The notes under the pieces: generated by a model
What the model saw: the letters and a program-made list of their open reading frames with translations, nothing else
Told to the model about the DNA's origin: nothing
Databases searched by the model: none
Origin: JABMMZ01 sp044377005
Lineage (GTDB): Bacteria; Bacteroidota; Bacteroidia; NS11-12g; UBA955
DNA length: 64,000 bases
Direction: 5' to 3'
Assembly: GCA_044377005.1 (NCBI GenBank)
Contig: JBILJV010000004.1
Coordinates: 1-64,000 of the forward strand
Made by a program: the position numbers and the translations under genes
Part shown: in pieces, positions 1 to 7,778 of the stretch
Layout: the number at the start of each line of letters is the position of its first letter
How positions within the stretch are numbered: position 1 is the first letter of the stretch

Positions 1-210
1 ACAGAGATTTTAAATAACTTGAAAATAAATAACAATAGAGTATTGTTTGTTACTGCAGGTAATGATAAAAATATTTATTTAAGTAGCCGTAATATACCTA
101 AAGCAGAAACTTTACCTGCTTCAGATATTAATACTTATAATATTTTAAAAGCTAAAACCTTAGTATTATTAGAAGACTCAATTGAAGTAATTAAACAAAC
201 ATTAAATTAA
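1..210 (+). CDS. rplD: 50S ribosomal protein L4, 3' end only
   Basis: The reading frame is open from the first base and ends at TAA 208-210, giving the last 69 residues of L4. The segment with SRNIPKAETLPASDINTYNI followed by LKAKTLVL is the conserved C-terminal part of bacterial L4, an early-assembly 23S rRNA-binding protein whose loop lines the exit tunnel. The N-terminal part and the operon promoter lie outside the window. L23 starts four bases after the stop, as expected in the S10 operon. Confidence 0.95.
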   Translation, partial: TEILNNLKINNNRVLFVTAGNDKNIYLSSRNIPKAETLPASDINTYNILKAKTLVLLEDSIEVIKQTLN

Positions 211-214
211 GAAT

Positions 215-502
215 ATGTCAGTACTAATTAAACCTTTGATTACAGAAAAAATGTCTATGTTAACTGAAAAAAGAAAACAATATGGTTTTGTTTGTCTTAG
301 ATCAGCTACCAAAGATGAAATCAAATCAGAGATTGAGAAATTATATGGAGTAGAAGTAGAAGGTATCAGTACGATGGTTACAAGTCCCAAAAGAAAAAAG
401 AACAGAAGAACTGGACAAATTACCGGAAGAACAAACATTTACAAAAAAGCAATTTGCAAATTGAAAGAGGGTCAAGAAATTGACTTTTATGAAAATATTT
501 AA
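215..502 (+). CDS. rplW: 50S ribosomal protein L23
   Basis: The product is 95 residues, normal for L23. It opens with the typical LIKPLITEKM and has the basic KRKKNRR loop near residues 54-60 that contacts 23S rRNA. L23 sits at the exit tunnel and is the docking point for trigger factor and SRP. It lies between rplD and rplB in standard order. There is no Shine-Dalgarno sequence; the start has A at -3. Confidence 0.97.
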   Translation: MSVLIKPLITEKMSMLTEKRKQYGFVCLRSATKDEIKSEIEKLYGVEVEGISTMVTSPKRKKNRRTGQITGRTNIYKKAICKLKEGQEIDFYENI

Positions 503-507
503 AGAAA

Positions 508-1344
508 ATGGCAGTAAAAAGACTTAGACCGATAACCCCTGGTACGCGTTTCAGAGTAGCAAACACATTTGCAGAATTAACTGCATCTGAACCTGAAAAG
601 AGCTTAACAGTATCCCTGAAAAAATCAGGCGGTAGAAACAATCAAGGTAAAATGACTATGCGCTACATTGGTGGTGGTCATAAAAGAAAATATCGTATCA
701 TCGATTTTAAACGTGATAAAAATGGAGTTTCCGCTGAAGTTAAGACAGTAGAATATGATCCTAACAGATCTGCATTTATTTCATTAGTGGAGTATCAAGA
801 TGGTGAAAAAAGATATATTCTATGTCCACATGGATTAAAAGTAGGTCAGAAAATAGTTTCTGGTACAGGTATTTTACCTGAACTAGGTAATACTTTACCA
901 CTTTCTGAAATTCCTTTAGGTTCTATCATTCATAATATTGAATTAGCCCCAGGACAAGGAGGTCGTATTTGTAGAAGCGCAGGTTCTTATGCTCAATTAA
1001 CATCAAAGGATGGTAAATATGTTGTAGTAAAATTACCTAGTGGCGAAACAAGAATGATTTTAGCAACATGTTTAGCTACAGTCGGTTCTGTTTCAAATCC
1101 AGATCATAACTTAGAAGTTTATGGTAAAGCAGGTAGAAGTAGATGGTTAGGAAAAAGACCAAGAACTCGTCCGGCTGCTATGAATCCAGTGGATCATCCA
1201 ATGGGTGGTGGTGAAGGAAGATCAAAAGGAGGACAACCAAGATCAAGAACAGGTATCTATTCACAAGGTCAAAAAACTAGAGATACAAAGAAAAATTCAA
1301 GTAAATACATTTTAGTACGTAGAAAAGGAGTAAGAAATAAATAA
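508..1344 (+). CDS. rplB: 50S ribosomal protein L2
   Basis: The product is 278 residues, the usual L2 length. It carries the RNA-binding fold with GGRNNQGKMTMRYIGGGHKR near the N-terminus and the C-terminal NPVDHPMGGGEGRSKGG segment, which includes the conserved histidine near the peptidyl transferase centre. L2 is needed for subunit joining. Its TAA overlaps the rpsS ATG by one base (AATAATGG), so the two genes are probably translationally coupled. Confidence 0.98.
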   Translation: MAVKRLRPITPGTRFRVANTFAELTASEPEKSLTVSLKKSGGRNNQGKMTMRYIGGGHKRKYRIIDFKRDKNGVSAEVKTVEYDPNRSAFISLVEYQDGEKRYILCPHGLKVGQKIVSGTGILPELGNTLPLSEIPLGSIIHNIELAPGQGGRICRSAGSYAQLTSKDGKYVVVKLPSGETRMILATCLATVGSVSNPDHNLEVYGKAGRSRWLGKRPRTRPAAMNPVDHPMGGGEGRSKGGQPRSRTGIYSQGQKTRDTKKNSSKYILVRRKGVRNK

Positions 1345-1604
1345 TGGCAAGATCACTTAAAAAAGGACCCTTCATTGATTGGAAACTTGACAACAAAGTT
1401 TCTCAAATGAATGAATCAAAAAAGAAGGCAGTTATCAAAACTTGGAGCAGAAAATCTATGATTGCACCAGAATTTGTAGGACATACCTTTGCAGTTCACA
1501 ATGGAAATAAATTTATCCCAGTGTATTGTACAGAAAATATGGTTGGTCACAAATTAGGCGAATTTGCCCCAACTAGAACATTTAAAGGACATTCAAGCAA
1601 ATAA
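1344..1604 (+). CDS. rpsS: 30S ribosomal protein S19
   Basis: The product is 86 residues. It begins MARSLKKGPFID and ends with GEFAPTRTFKGHSSK, both classic S19 signatures. S19 pairs with S13 in the head of the small subunit and contacts the A-site tRNA. It overlaps rplB by one base and is followed by rplV after a single base. Confidence 0.98.
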   Translation: MARSLKKGPFIDWKLDNKVSQMNESKKKAVIKTWSRKSMIAPEFVGHTFAVHNGNKFIPVYCTENMVGHKLGEFAPTRTFKGHSSK

Positions 1605-1605
1605 T

Positions 1606-1974
1606 ATGGAAGCAACAGCGATATTAAAAAATTGTCCACTATCACCACGAAAAATGAGAATAGTGGTTGATCAAATAAGAGGTCAAAAAATTGATAAGGC
1701 TTTAACTATACTCCAACATAGTCAAAGAAGATATTATGCAGTTTATGTTGAGAAATTATTAAAATCAGCAATTAGTAACTGGGAACAAAAAAACAATGGT
1801 AGTAAAGCGGATGAGAGTGACGTTAAAGTATCTGCAGTTTTTGTAGATGGTGCAGTCGTTGCAAAACGTATGAGAACAGCTCCACAAGGACGTGCTTACA
1901 GAATACGTAAACGTTTTAGCCATATTACAATAAAAGTTGACACTATCAATCAAAATAATACAGTAGAAGCATAA
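1606..1974 (+). CDS. rplV: 50S ribosomal protein L22
   Basis: I place the start at ATG 1606, giving 122 residues beginning MEATAILKNCPLSPRKMRIV. The open frame extends upstream to 1564, but that part lies inside rpsS and lacks L22 similarity. L22 binds all domains of 23S rRNA; its beta hairpin lines the exit tunnel and here carries the RMRTAPQGRAYRIRKR motif (the macrolide-resistance region in other species). It is in canonical order between rpsS and rpsC. Confidence 0.96.
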   Translation: MEATAILKNCPLSPRKMRIVVDQIRGQKIDKALTILQHSQRRYYAVYVEKLLKSAISNWEQKNNGSKADESDVKVSAVFVDGAVVAKRMRTAPQGRAYRIRKRFSHITIKVDTINQNNTVEA

Positions 1975-1977
1975 CGA

Positions 1978-2739
1978 ATGGGACAAAAAATTAATCCGAT
2001 ATCACTAAGATTAGGTATCATCAGAGGATGGGAAAGTAATTGGTACGGCGGTAAAAACTTCGCTGATAAAATTGCTGAAGATGAAAAAATACGTAAATAT
2101 TTGCGTGTTAGAATTCCAAAAGGAGGTATTTCAAAAATAGTAATTGAAAGAACTATTAAACGTATTATTATAACTGTACATACAGCTAAACCAGGTATTG
2201 TTATTGGTAAAGGTGGTGCTGAGGTTGATAAAATTAAAGAAGAGCTTAAAAAAATTACCAAAAAAGACGTTCAAATTAATATCTATGAAATTAAACGTCC
2301 TGAATTGGATGCTCGTTTGGTAGCTGAGACTATTTGTCAACAAATTGAAGGTAGAGTAAGTTATAAAAGAGCAGTAAAACAAGCCATTGCCAATACCATG
2401 AGAATGGGTGCAGACGGAATTAAAATTAGTGTTTCAGGTCGTCTAAATGGTGCAGAGATTGCTAGATCGGAAAAGTTTAAAGAAGGTAGAACACCTTTAC
2501 ATACCTTAAGATCAGATATTGATTACGCATTAGGAGAAGCTTTAACGGTTTACGGTAAAATAGGTGTTAAAGTATGGATTTGTAGAGGTGAAATATATGG
2601 AAAAAGAGACTTATCTTTGAACATTGGTTCAGACAGAGGCCCTAAACGTGAAGAAAGACCAAGCGATCCAAGAAGAGGCGGTGGAAGAAATGACAACAGA
2701 GGTGGCGGTGATCGTAGAGATAGAAAAAGAAGAGATTAA
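1978..2739 (+). CDS. rpsC: 30S ribosomal protein S3
   Basis: The product is 253 residues. It starts MGQKINPISLRLGI and has the KH-domain motif PGIVIGKGGAEVDKIKEEL at about residues 71-89. S3 lies at the mRNA entry channel and helps unwind mRNA. The last 40 or so residues form a tail rich in Arg, Gly and Asp with GGGRNDNRGGGDRRDRKRR, longer than the E. coli tail and common in Bacteroidota. It is followed by a 31-base gap before rplP, the largest gap in this part of the operon. Confidence 0.98.
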   Translation: MGQKINPISLRLGIIRGWESNWYGGKNFADKIAEDEKIRKYLRVRIPKGGISKIVIERTIKRIIITVHTAKPGIVIGKGGAEVDKIKEELKKITKKDVQINIYEIKRPELDARLVAETICQQIEGRVSYKRAVKQAIANTMRMGADGIKISVSGRLNGAEIARSEKFKEGRTPLHTLRSDIDYALGEALTVYGKIGVKVWICRGEIYGKRDLSLNIGSDRGPKREERPSDPRRGGGRNDNRGGGDRRDRKRRD

Positions 2740-2770
2740 TATAATAATAAATAAATAAGGAAATTTAGAG

Positions 2771-3190
2771 ATGTTAAGTCCAAAAAGAACCAAGTTCAGA
2801 AAACAGCATAAAGGCAAAATTAAAGGTTTGGCTACAAGAGGTCATAGACTTAGTTATGGTACCTTCGGATTAAAAAGTATGGAGCAATCTTGGATTACAG
2901 CAAGACAAATCGAGTCTGCTAGGGTTGCTTTAACAAGATACATGAAAAGAGAAGGACAAGTATGGATAAGAATATTCCCAGACAAACCGATTACTAAAAA
3001 ACCAGCTGAAGTACGTATGGGTAAAGGTAAAGGTGCTCCAGAATATTGGGTAGCTATTGTTAAACCAGGAACTATTATGTTTGAGGTTACAGGAGTACCA
3101 TTAGAAGTTGCTGAAAGAGGAATGTACTTAGCCGCTCAAAAATTACCAGTATCAACAAAATTTATCGTTAAACCCGATTATACAGAATAA
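2771..3190 (+). CDS. rplP: 50S ribosomal protein L16
   Basis: The product is 139 residues, beginning MLSPKRTKFRKQHKGKIKG and containing WITARQIESARVALTRYMKR, both diagnostic. L16 organises the A-site tRNA binding region of the large subunit. Unusually for this locus, an AAGGAA stretch lies about 10 bases ahead of the ATG, the nearest thing to a Shine-Dalgarno sequence here. The stop overlaps the rpmC start by one base. Confidence 0.98.
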   Translation: MLSPKRTKFRKQHKGKIKGLATRGHRLSYGTFGLKSMEQSWITARQIESARVALTRYMKREGQVWIRIFPDKPITKKPAEVRMGKGKGAPEYWVAIVKPGTIMFEVTGVPLEVAERGMYLAAQKLPVSTKFIVKPDYTE

Positions 3191-3411
3191 TGAAAAACAG
3201 GGATTATAAAGATCTTCCAACTAGTGAATTAGTTGCAAGATATAAAGAAGATAGAGTTAAACTTACAAAAACAAAGTTTAACAATGCAGTTGCAAGAATT
3301 GAACAACCGCACAAATTAAAAGAATTAAAAAAAGACATCGCAAGATTGCTTACAGAAATTAATTCTAGAAGAATTGATAATGAGTTAAAAGCAGCCGAAA
3401 AAGGTGAATAA
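3190..3411 (+). CDS. rpmC: 50S ribosomal protein L29
   Basis: The product is 73 residues, a short helical-hairpin protein. The pattern DLPTSELVARYKEDRVKLTK and later LKELKKDIARLLTEINSRR fits L29, which sits next to L23 at the tunnel exit. It overlaps rplP by one base; rpsQ follows immediately. Confidence 0.94.
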   Translation: MKNRDYKDLPTSELVARYKEDRVKLTKTKFNNAVARIEQPHKLKELKKDIARLLTEINSRRIDNELKAAEKGE

Positions 3412-3412
3412 T

Positions 3413-3676
3413 ATGATGGAAAATATGAGAAATTCAAGAAAAGAGATTGTTGGAAAAGTAACAAGCAATGGTATGGATAAATCTATAGTAGTTGCTTTAG
3501 AAACCAAAGTTAAACATCCGAAATATGGTAAATACTTTTCTAAAACAAAAAAGTTTTACGCTCATGACGAGAAAAACGAATGTGCAGTAAACGATATAGT
3601 TAAAATAATGGAAACTCGACCTTTAAGTAAATTAAAGCGTTGGAGATTAGTAGAAATAATTGAAAAGGCAAAATAA
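3413..3676 (+). CDS. rpsQ: 30S ribosomal protein S17
   Basis: I use ATG 3413, giving 87 residues; ATG 3416 is equally possible, and an upstream GTG at 3404 would overlap rpmC. The core RKEIVGKVTSNGMDKSIVVA followed by ETKVKHPKYGKY is the OB-fold signature of S17, an early 16S rRNA binder. The stop overlaps the rplN ATG by one base. Confidence 0.95.
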   Translation: MMENMRNSRKEIVGKVTSNGMDKSIVVALETKVKHPKYGKYFSKTKKFYAHDEKNECAVNDIVKIMETRPLSKLKRWRLVEIIEKAK

Positions 3677-4044
3677 TGATACAAACAGAAAGTCGTTTAA
3701 AAGTTGCTGATAACAGTGGTGCAAAAGAAGTACTATGTATCAGAGTTCTTGGTGGAACAAAAAGACGTTATGCTTCGGTTGGTGATAAAATAGTAGTTTC
3801 TATAAAATCAGCAATACCATCAGGTGGAGTTAAAGCAGGTACAGTTTCTAAAGCTGTTGTTGTTAGAGTTAAAAAAGAAGTTAAAAGACCAGATGGATCT
3901 TACATACGTTTTGATGAAAACTCATGTGTACTTCTAAATAATTCAGATGAGCCTAGAGGTACACGTATCTTTGGACCAGTAGCAAGAGAATTAAGAGATA
4001 AACAATTTATGAAGATCGTTTCATTGGCGCCTGAAGTATTATAA
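3676..4044 (+). CDS. rplN: 50S ribosomal protein L14
   Basis: The product is 122 residues, the invariant length for L14. It begins MIQTESRLKVADNSGAKEVL and has GTRIFGPVARELR near the end. L14 forms an intersubunit bridge with L19 and is the RsfS silencing-factor target. It is the first gene of the classical spc section, but no separate promoter is visible because it overlaps rpsQ by one base. Confidence 0.98.
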   Translation: MIQTESRLKVADNSGAKEVLCIRVLGGTKRRYASVGDKIVVSIKSAIPSGGVKAGTVSKAVVVRVKKEVKRPDGSYIRFDENSCVLLNNSDEPRGTRIFGPVARELRDKQFMKIVSLAPEVL

Positions 4045-4052
4045 TAATTAAA

Positions 4053-4400
4053 ATGAAAGCAAGTATTCAATCACACAAAACGTCTAAAATTCACATTAAA
4101 AAAGGAGATTTAGTTAAATTAATTTCTGGTAAAATTGTGGATGGTAAAAATACAGGTAAAGTATTAAGAGTATATCCAAAAACCTACAGAGCTTTAGTTG
4201 AAGGTTTAAATATTATATCAAGACATACTAAACCAAGTGCATCATCACCTGAAGGTGGAATTATTAAAAAGGAAGCACCTATCCATATTTCTAACCTCAT
4301 GGTAATTGAAAATGGTCAAGCGACTAGAGTTGGAAGAAAAACTAACGAAAAAGGTAAATTACAACGCTATTCAGTTAAAACCGGGGAATTTATTAGTTAA
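4053..4400 (+). CDS. rplX: 50S ribosomal protein L24
   Basis: The product is 115 residues with the KOW motif around residues 18-45 (KKGDLVKLISGKIVDGKNTGK). L24 starts assembly of the 50S subunit near the 5' end of 23S rRNA. The first 15 or so residues (SIQSHKTSKIHIKKGD) are typical of Bacteroidota L24. It lies in standard order between rplN and rplE with 8- and 10-base gaps. Confidence 0.97.
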   Translation: MKASIQSHKTSKIHIKKGDLVKLISGKIVDGKNTGKVLRVYPKTYRALVEGLNIISRHTKPSASSPEGGIIKKEAPIHISNLMVIENGQATRVGRKTNEKGKLQRYSVKTGEFIS

Positions 4401-4410
4401 TTAAAATAAG

Positions 4411-4959
4411 ATGTCAAATACACCTAATTTATATAAAAAATATACTGAAACAGTAGTTCCATTTATGCAAGAAAAATTTGCATACAATAATGTTATGGAA
4501 ATACCTAAAATACAAAAAATTTGTCTTAATCAAGGAATAGGAGAGGCAGTTAATGATAAAAAATTAATTGATTATGCTGTTGAAGAGATGACAAAAATTT
4601 CAGGTCAAAAAGCACAAGCAACTTTTTCAAAGAAAGATATTAGTAATTTCAAATTACGTTCTAAAATGCCAATTGGTGCCCGTGTTACTCTAAGAAAAGA
4701 GAAAATGTATGAATTCATGGAACGTTTAATATCAATTGCGTTACCGAGAGTTAGAGATTTTCAAGGTTTGGAGCTAAGAGGTTTTGATGGTAGAGGAAAT
4801 TTTACAATGGGTATCACAGAACAAATTATTTTTCCTGAGATAGATATTGATAAAACAAACAGAATCACTGGTATGGATATAACATTTGTTACAACTGCAA
4901 AAACAGATGAAGAATGTTTAGAAATGTTAAAATCATTTGGATTACCATTTAAAAAATAA
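4411..4959 (+). CDS. rplE: 50S ribosomal protein L5
   Basis: The product is 182 residues. Conserved blocks include KICLNQGIGEAVNDKKL, GARVTLRKEKMYEFMERL, and PRVRDFQGL. L5 binds 5S rRNA and forms bridge B1b with S13. Length and order are normal. Confidence 0.98.
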   Translation: MSNTPNLYKKYTETVVPFMQEKFAYNNVMEIPKIQKICLNQGIGEAVNDKKLIDYAVEEMTKISGQKAQATFSKKDISNFKLRSKMPIGARVTLRKEKMYEFMERLISIALPRVRDFQGLELRGFDGRGNFTMGITEQIIFPEIDIDKTNRITGMDITFVTTAKTDEECLEMLKSFGLPFKK

Positions 4960-4971
4960 AACAACAGCAAA

Positions 4972-5241
4972 ATGGCAAGAGAAGCAATAAAAGCGAGAGA
5001 ACTAAAAAAGGAAAAATTGGTTGCGAAATACGCAGAGAAACGCAAACAATTAAAAGAAGATGGAGATTTCATCGGTCTTCAAAAATTGCCTAGAAGTTCT
5101 TCAAAAGTTAGACTTAGAAATAGATGTAAATTAACAGGAAAACCAAGAGGATATATGAAGATCTTCGGTTTATGTAGAAACCAATTCAGAGAATTAGCTT
5201 CTGCTGGTAAAATACCTGGTGTAACAAAATCAAGTTGGTAA
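4972..5241 (+). CDS. rpsN: 30S ribosomal protein S14, zinc-free form
   Basis: The product is 89 residues and ends RELASAGKIPGVTKSSW, the S14 signature. It lacks the paired CxxC motifs of zinc-binding S14, so it is the longer, zinc-independent type. S14 sits in the head of the 30S subunit next to S3 and S10. No second, zinc-type copy is visible in the window. Confidence 0.97.
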   Translation: MAREAIKARELKKEKLVAKYAEKRKQLKEDGDFIGLQKLPRSSSKVRLRNRCKLTGKPRGYMKIFGLCRNQFRELASAGKIPGVTKSSW

Positions 5242-5258
5242 ATTAAATAAAAAAAAAC

Positions 5259-5657
5259 ATGACTGATCCAATAGCAGATTATTTAACAAGATTAAGAAAC
5301 GCTCTACAAGCAAAACATAGAATTGTAGAGATTCCTGCCTCTAATATTAAAAAGGCAATGACTAAAGTATTATTTGAGAAAGGATATATTCTTAATTATA
5401 AATTCGAAGAAACTGAAAATAAACAAGGTGTGATTAAACTAGCATTAAAGTATGATCCTCTTACAAAAATTCCAGCTATCAGAGAATTAAAAAGAGTGAG
5501 TAAACCAGGGTTAAGAAAATATGTACCAGCCAATAACTTACCAAGAGTTATTAACGGTTTAGGTATTGCTATTTTGTCTACATCTATGGGTGTAATTACA
5601 GACAAAGAAGCAAAAGCTAACAATGTAGGTGGTGAAGTATTATGTTACATTTCTTAA
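5259..5657 (+). CDS. rpsH: 30S ribosomal protein S8
   Basis: The product is 132 residues, starting MTDPIADYLTRLRNA and ending with GEVLCYIS, both typical of S8. S8 binds the central domain of 16S rRNA; in E. coli it also represses the spc operon by binding its own mRNA. Position between rpsN and rplF is canonical. Confidence 0.98.
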   Translation: MTDPIADYLTRLRNALQAKHRIVEIPASNIKKAMTKVLFEKGYILNYKFEETENKQGVIKLALKYDPLTKIPAIRELKRVSKPGLRKYVPANNLPRVINGLGIAILSTSMGVITDKEAKANNVGGEVLCYIS

Positions 5658-5677
5658 TTTTATAATTTAATAGAACA

Positions 5678-6235
5678 ATGTCAAGAATAGGTAAAGCACA
5701 AATTCAAATACCAAAAGGGGTTGAAATTAAACTAACAGCGGAAAATGTTGTTGTTGTTAAAGGACCAAAAGGCGAATTACATCAGCCATTAAAGCCAAAT
5801 TTTTCTATCGAAATTACAGATGATAAATTAGTTGTTATTCGTCCCAATGATGAAAAACAAAATAAAGCATTGCATGGTTTATATAGATCTTTAATTAATA
5901 ATAATGTTAAAGGTGTAACAGAAGGACACAAAACCCAACAAGAATTAGTTGGTGTTGGTTATAAAGCGTCGAATGTAGGTCAAGTATTAGATTTATCTGT
6001 AGGATATTCCCACCGTATAATGTTAGAAATACCTAAAGAAATTAATTTAACAACTATAACTGAAAAAGGTAAAAATCCTACCATAATTATGGAATCTGTT
6101 GATAAACAATTGTTAGGTCAAGTTGCAGCCAAAATTAGAGGATTCCGTAAACCTGAACCATACAAAGGAAAAGGTATTAAATTTACGAACGAACAATTAA
6201 GAAGAAAAGCTGGTAAATCAGCATCTAAAAAATAA
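5678..6235 (+). CDS. rplF: 50S ribosomal protein L6
   Basis: The product is 185 residues with the duplicated L6 fold. Markers are MSRIGKAQIQIPKGVEI at the N-terminus and the C-terminal EPYKGKGIKFTNEQLRRKAGK. L6 lies near the GTPase-associated centre. Order and spacing are normal. Confidence 0.98.
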   Translation: MSRIGKAQIQIPKGVEIKLTAENVVVVKGPKGELHQPLKPNFSIEITDDKLVVIRPNDEKQNKALHGLYRSLINNNVKGVTEGHKTQQELVGVGYKASNVGQVLDLSVGYSHRIMLEIPKEINLTTITEKGKNPTIIMESVDKQLLGQVAAKIRGFRKPEPYKGKGIKFTNEQLRRKAGKSASKK

Positions 6236-6248
6236 TAATTTTTGAGAA

Positions 6249-6602
6249 ATGAGTAACGTTAGAAACCAAAGACGATTAAAGATAAAACGTAGAGTAACAG
6301 GTAGTATTGTGCCTTCAATTGATCGTCCAAGACTTGTAGTTTTTAGAAGTAATTCTGAAATCTATGCACAAATAGTAGACATCAACAACAAAACACTTTG
6401 TGCATCATCAAGTGCAGAAAAGGATATCGTAAATTCAAAAGATAATAAAACAGCAAAAGCAAGTATAGTTGGCAAAAGAATTGCAGCTAAAGCTATTGAA
6501 TTAGGAGTGACTAAAGTTGTTTTTGATAGAAATGGATTTTTATATCACGGACGTGTTAAAAGTTTAGCAGAATCTGCTAGAGAAGGAGGATTACAGTTTT
6601 AA
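6249..6602 (+). CDS. rplR: 50S ribosomal protein L18
   Basis: The product is 117 residues with RRLKIKRRVTG and RPRLVVFRSNSEIYAQIVD near the N-terminus and FDRNGFLYHGRVKSLAESAR near the end, all conserved in L18. It binds 5S rRNA together with L5. Order is canonical. Confidence 0.98.
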   Translation: MSNVRNQRRLKIKRRVTGSIVPSIDRPRLVVFRSNSEIYAQIVDINNKTLCASSSAEKDIVNSKDNKTAKASIVGKRIAAKAIELGVTKVVFDRNGFLYHGRVKSLAESAREGGLQF

Positions 6603-6613
6603 ATAATAATAAA

Positions 6614-7132
6614 ATGACAAACAGCAATATAAAACGCGTAAAGCAGTCAGAATTAGAACTTAAAGAAAGAGTTGTAGGTGTAAACAGGGTTGCAAAAGTT
6701 ACCAAAGGAGGTAGAACTTTTACCTTTACAGCTATAGTAGTTGTTGGAGATGGTAACGGTATTGTTGGTCACGGCTTAGGAAAAGCTGGTGAGGTAACTG
6801 ATGCAATACAAAAAGCTATAGAAGATGCAAAAAAGAATTTAGTTAAAGTTCCTGTACTTAATGGTACAATACCACATGAGCAAATCGGTAAATTTGGAGG
6901 CGGAAATGTCTTCATTAAACCAGCTTCAAGCGGTACAGGTGTTATAGCAGGTGGTGCAATGCGTGCAGTTTTAGAAAGTGCAGGTATCCATGATGTATTA
7001 GCAAAATCTAAAGGTTCTTCAAATCCACATAATGTTGTAAAAGCAACTTTAGATGCATTGATTAAACTAAGAGATCCTTTCACTATCTCAAAACAAAGAA
7101 ACATTAATTTAAAGCAAGTATTTAACGGGTAA
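6614..7132 (+). CDS. rpsE: 30S ribosomal protein S5
   Basis: The product is 172 residues. The N-terminal double-stranded-RNA-binding fold has RVAKVTKGGRTFTFTAIVVV and GHGLGKAGEV; the C-terminal half has GTGVIAGGAMRAVLE. S5 works with S4 in decoding accuracy at the mRNA entry site. It is followed by the short rpmD gene. Confidence 0.98.
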   Translation: MTNSNIKRVKQSELELKERVVGVNRVAKVTKGGRTFTFTAIVVVGDGNGIVGHGLGKAGEVTDAIQKAIEDAKKNLVKVPVLNGTIPHEQIGKFGGGNVFIKPASSGTGVIAGGAMRAVLESAGIHDVLAKSKGSSNPHNVVKATLDALIKLRDPFTISKQRNINLKQVFNG

Positions 7133-7137
7133 TCATA

Positions 7138-7317
7138 ATGGCAAAAATAAGAGTAACCAAATTACGCAGCACAATTGGTCAATCAGATAGAGTTGAGCGT
7201 TGCATGACTGCTTTGGGTTTAAAAAAAATAAACAGTTTTAATGAGTTGGAACTAACCCCACAAATCAAAGGAATCGTAAGAAAAGTTAACCATTTAATAA
7301 AAGTAGAAAACATTTAA
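7138..7317 (+). CDS. rpmD: 50S ribosomal protein L30
   Basis: A 59-residue frame runs from ATG 7138 to TAA 7315-7317 in the gap between rpsE and rplO. Its start MAKIRVTKLRSTIGQSDRVE and later LGLKKINSFNEL match L30, a small protein of the large subunit that many bacteria have lost. It begins five bases after rpsE and ends one base before rplO. Confidence 0.95.
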   Translation: MAKIRVTKLRSTIGQSDRVERCMTALGLKKINSFNELELTPQIKGIVRKVNHLIKVENI

Positions 7318-7318
7318 G

Positions 7319-7771
7319 ATGGATTTAAGTATTTTAAAACCTGCAGAAGGTTCAGTAAAAAAAGAAAAAAGAATTGGTAGAGGTCAAGGTTCTGGAAGAG
7401 GTGGTACTTCAACAAGAGGTCACAAAGGAGCTCAAAGTAGAAGTGGTTATTCTCGTAAAAAAGGTTTTGAAGGAGGCCAAATGCCACTACAAAGACGTAT
7501 ACCTAAAGGAGGCTTTAAAAATTTCAATAGAGTAGAATACACATCAATCAATATTGATGTTATACAATCTTTAGCAGAGAAATTAAATGTAAGTTTAATA
7601 TCAAAAGAGCTACTTGTTGAAAATAATTTGGTTTCAAAAAATGAGTTATTTAAAATTTTAGGTCGTGGTGAAGTAAAAACCAAATTAGATATACATGCTA
7701 ATGGATTTTCTGCTACAGCCAAAAAAGCAATAGAAGATAAAGGCGGTTCTGCTAACTTAATAACAAAGTAA
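7319..7771 (+). CDS. rplO: 50S ribosomal protein L15
   Basis: The product is 150 residues. The Gly/Arg-rich N-terminus (GRGQGSGRGGTSTRGHKGAQ, then SRSGY and GFEGGQMPLQRRIPKGGF) is diagnostic for L15, a late-assembly protein that threads through 23S rRNA. It precedes secY by seven bases, the usual neighbour. Confidence 0.98.
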   Translation: MDLSILKPAEGSVKKEKRIGRGQGSGRGGTSTRGHKGAQSRSGYSRKKGFEGGQMPLQRRIPKGGFKNFNRVEYTSINIDVIQSLAEKLNVSLISKELLVENNLVSKNELFKILGRGEVKTKLDIHANGFSATAKKAIEDKGGSANLITK

Positions 7772-7778
7772 TTTTAGA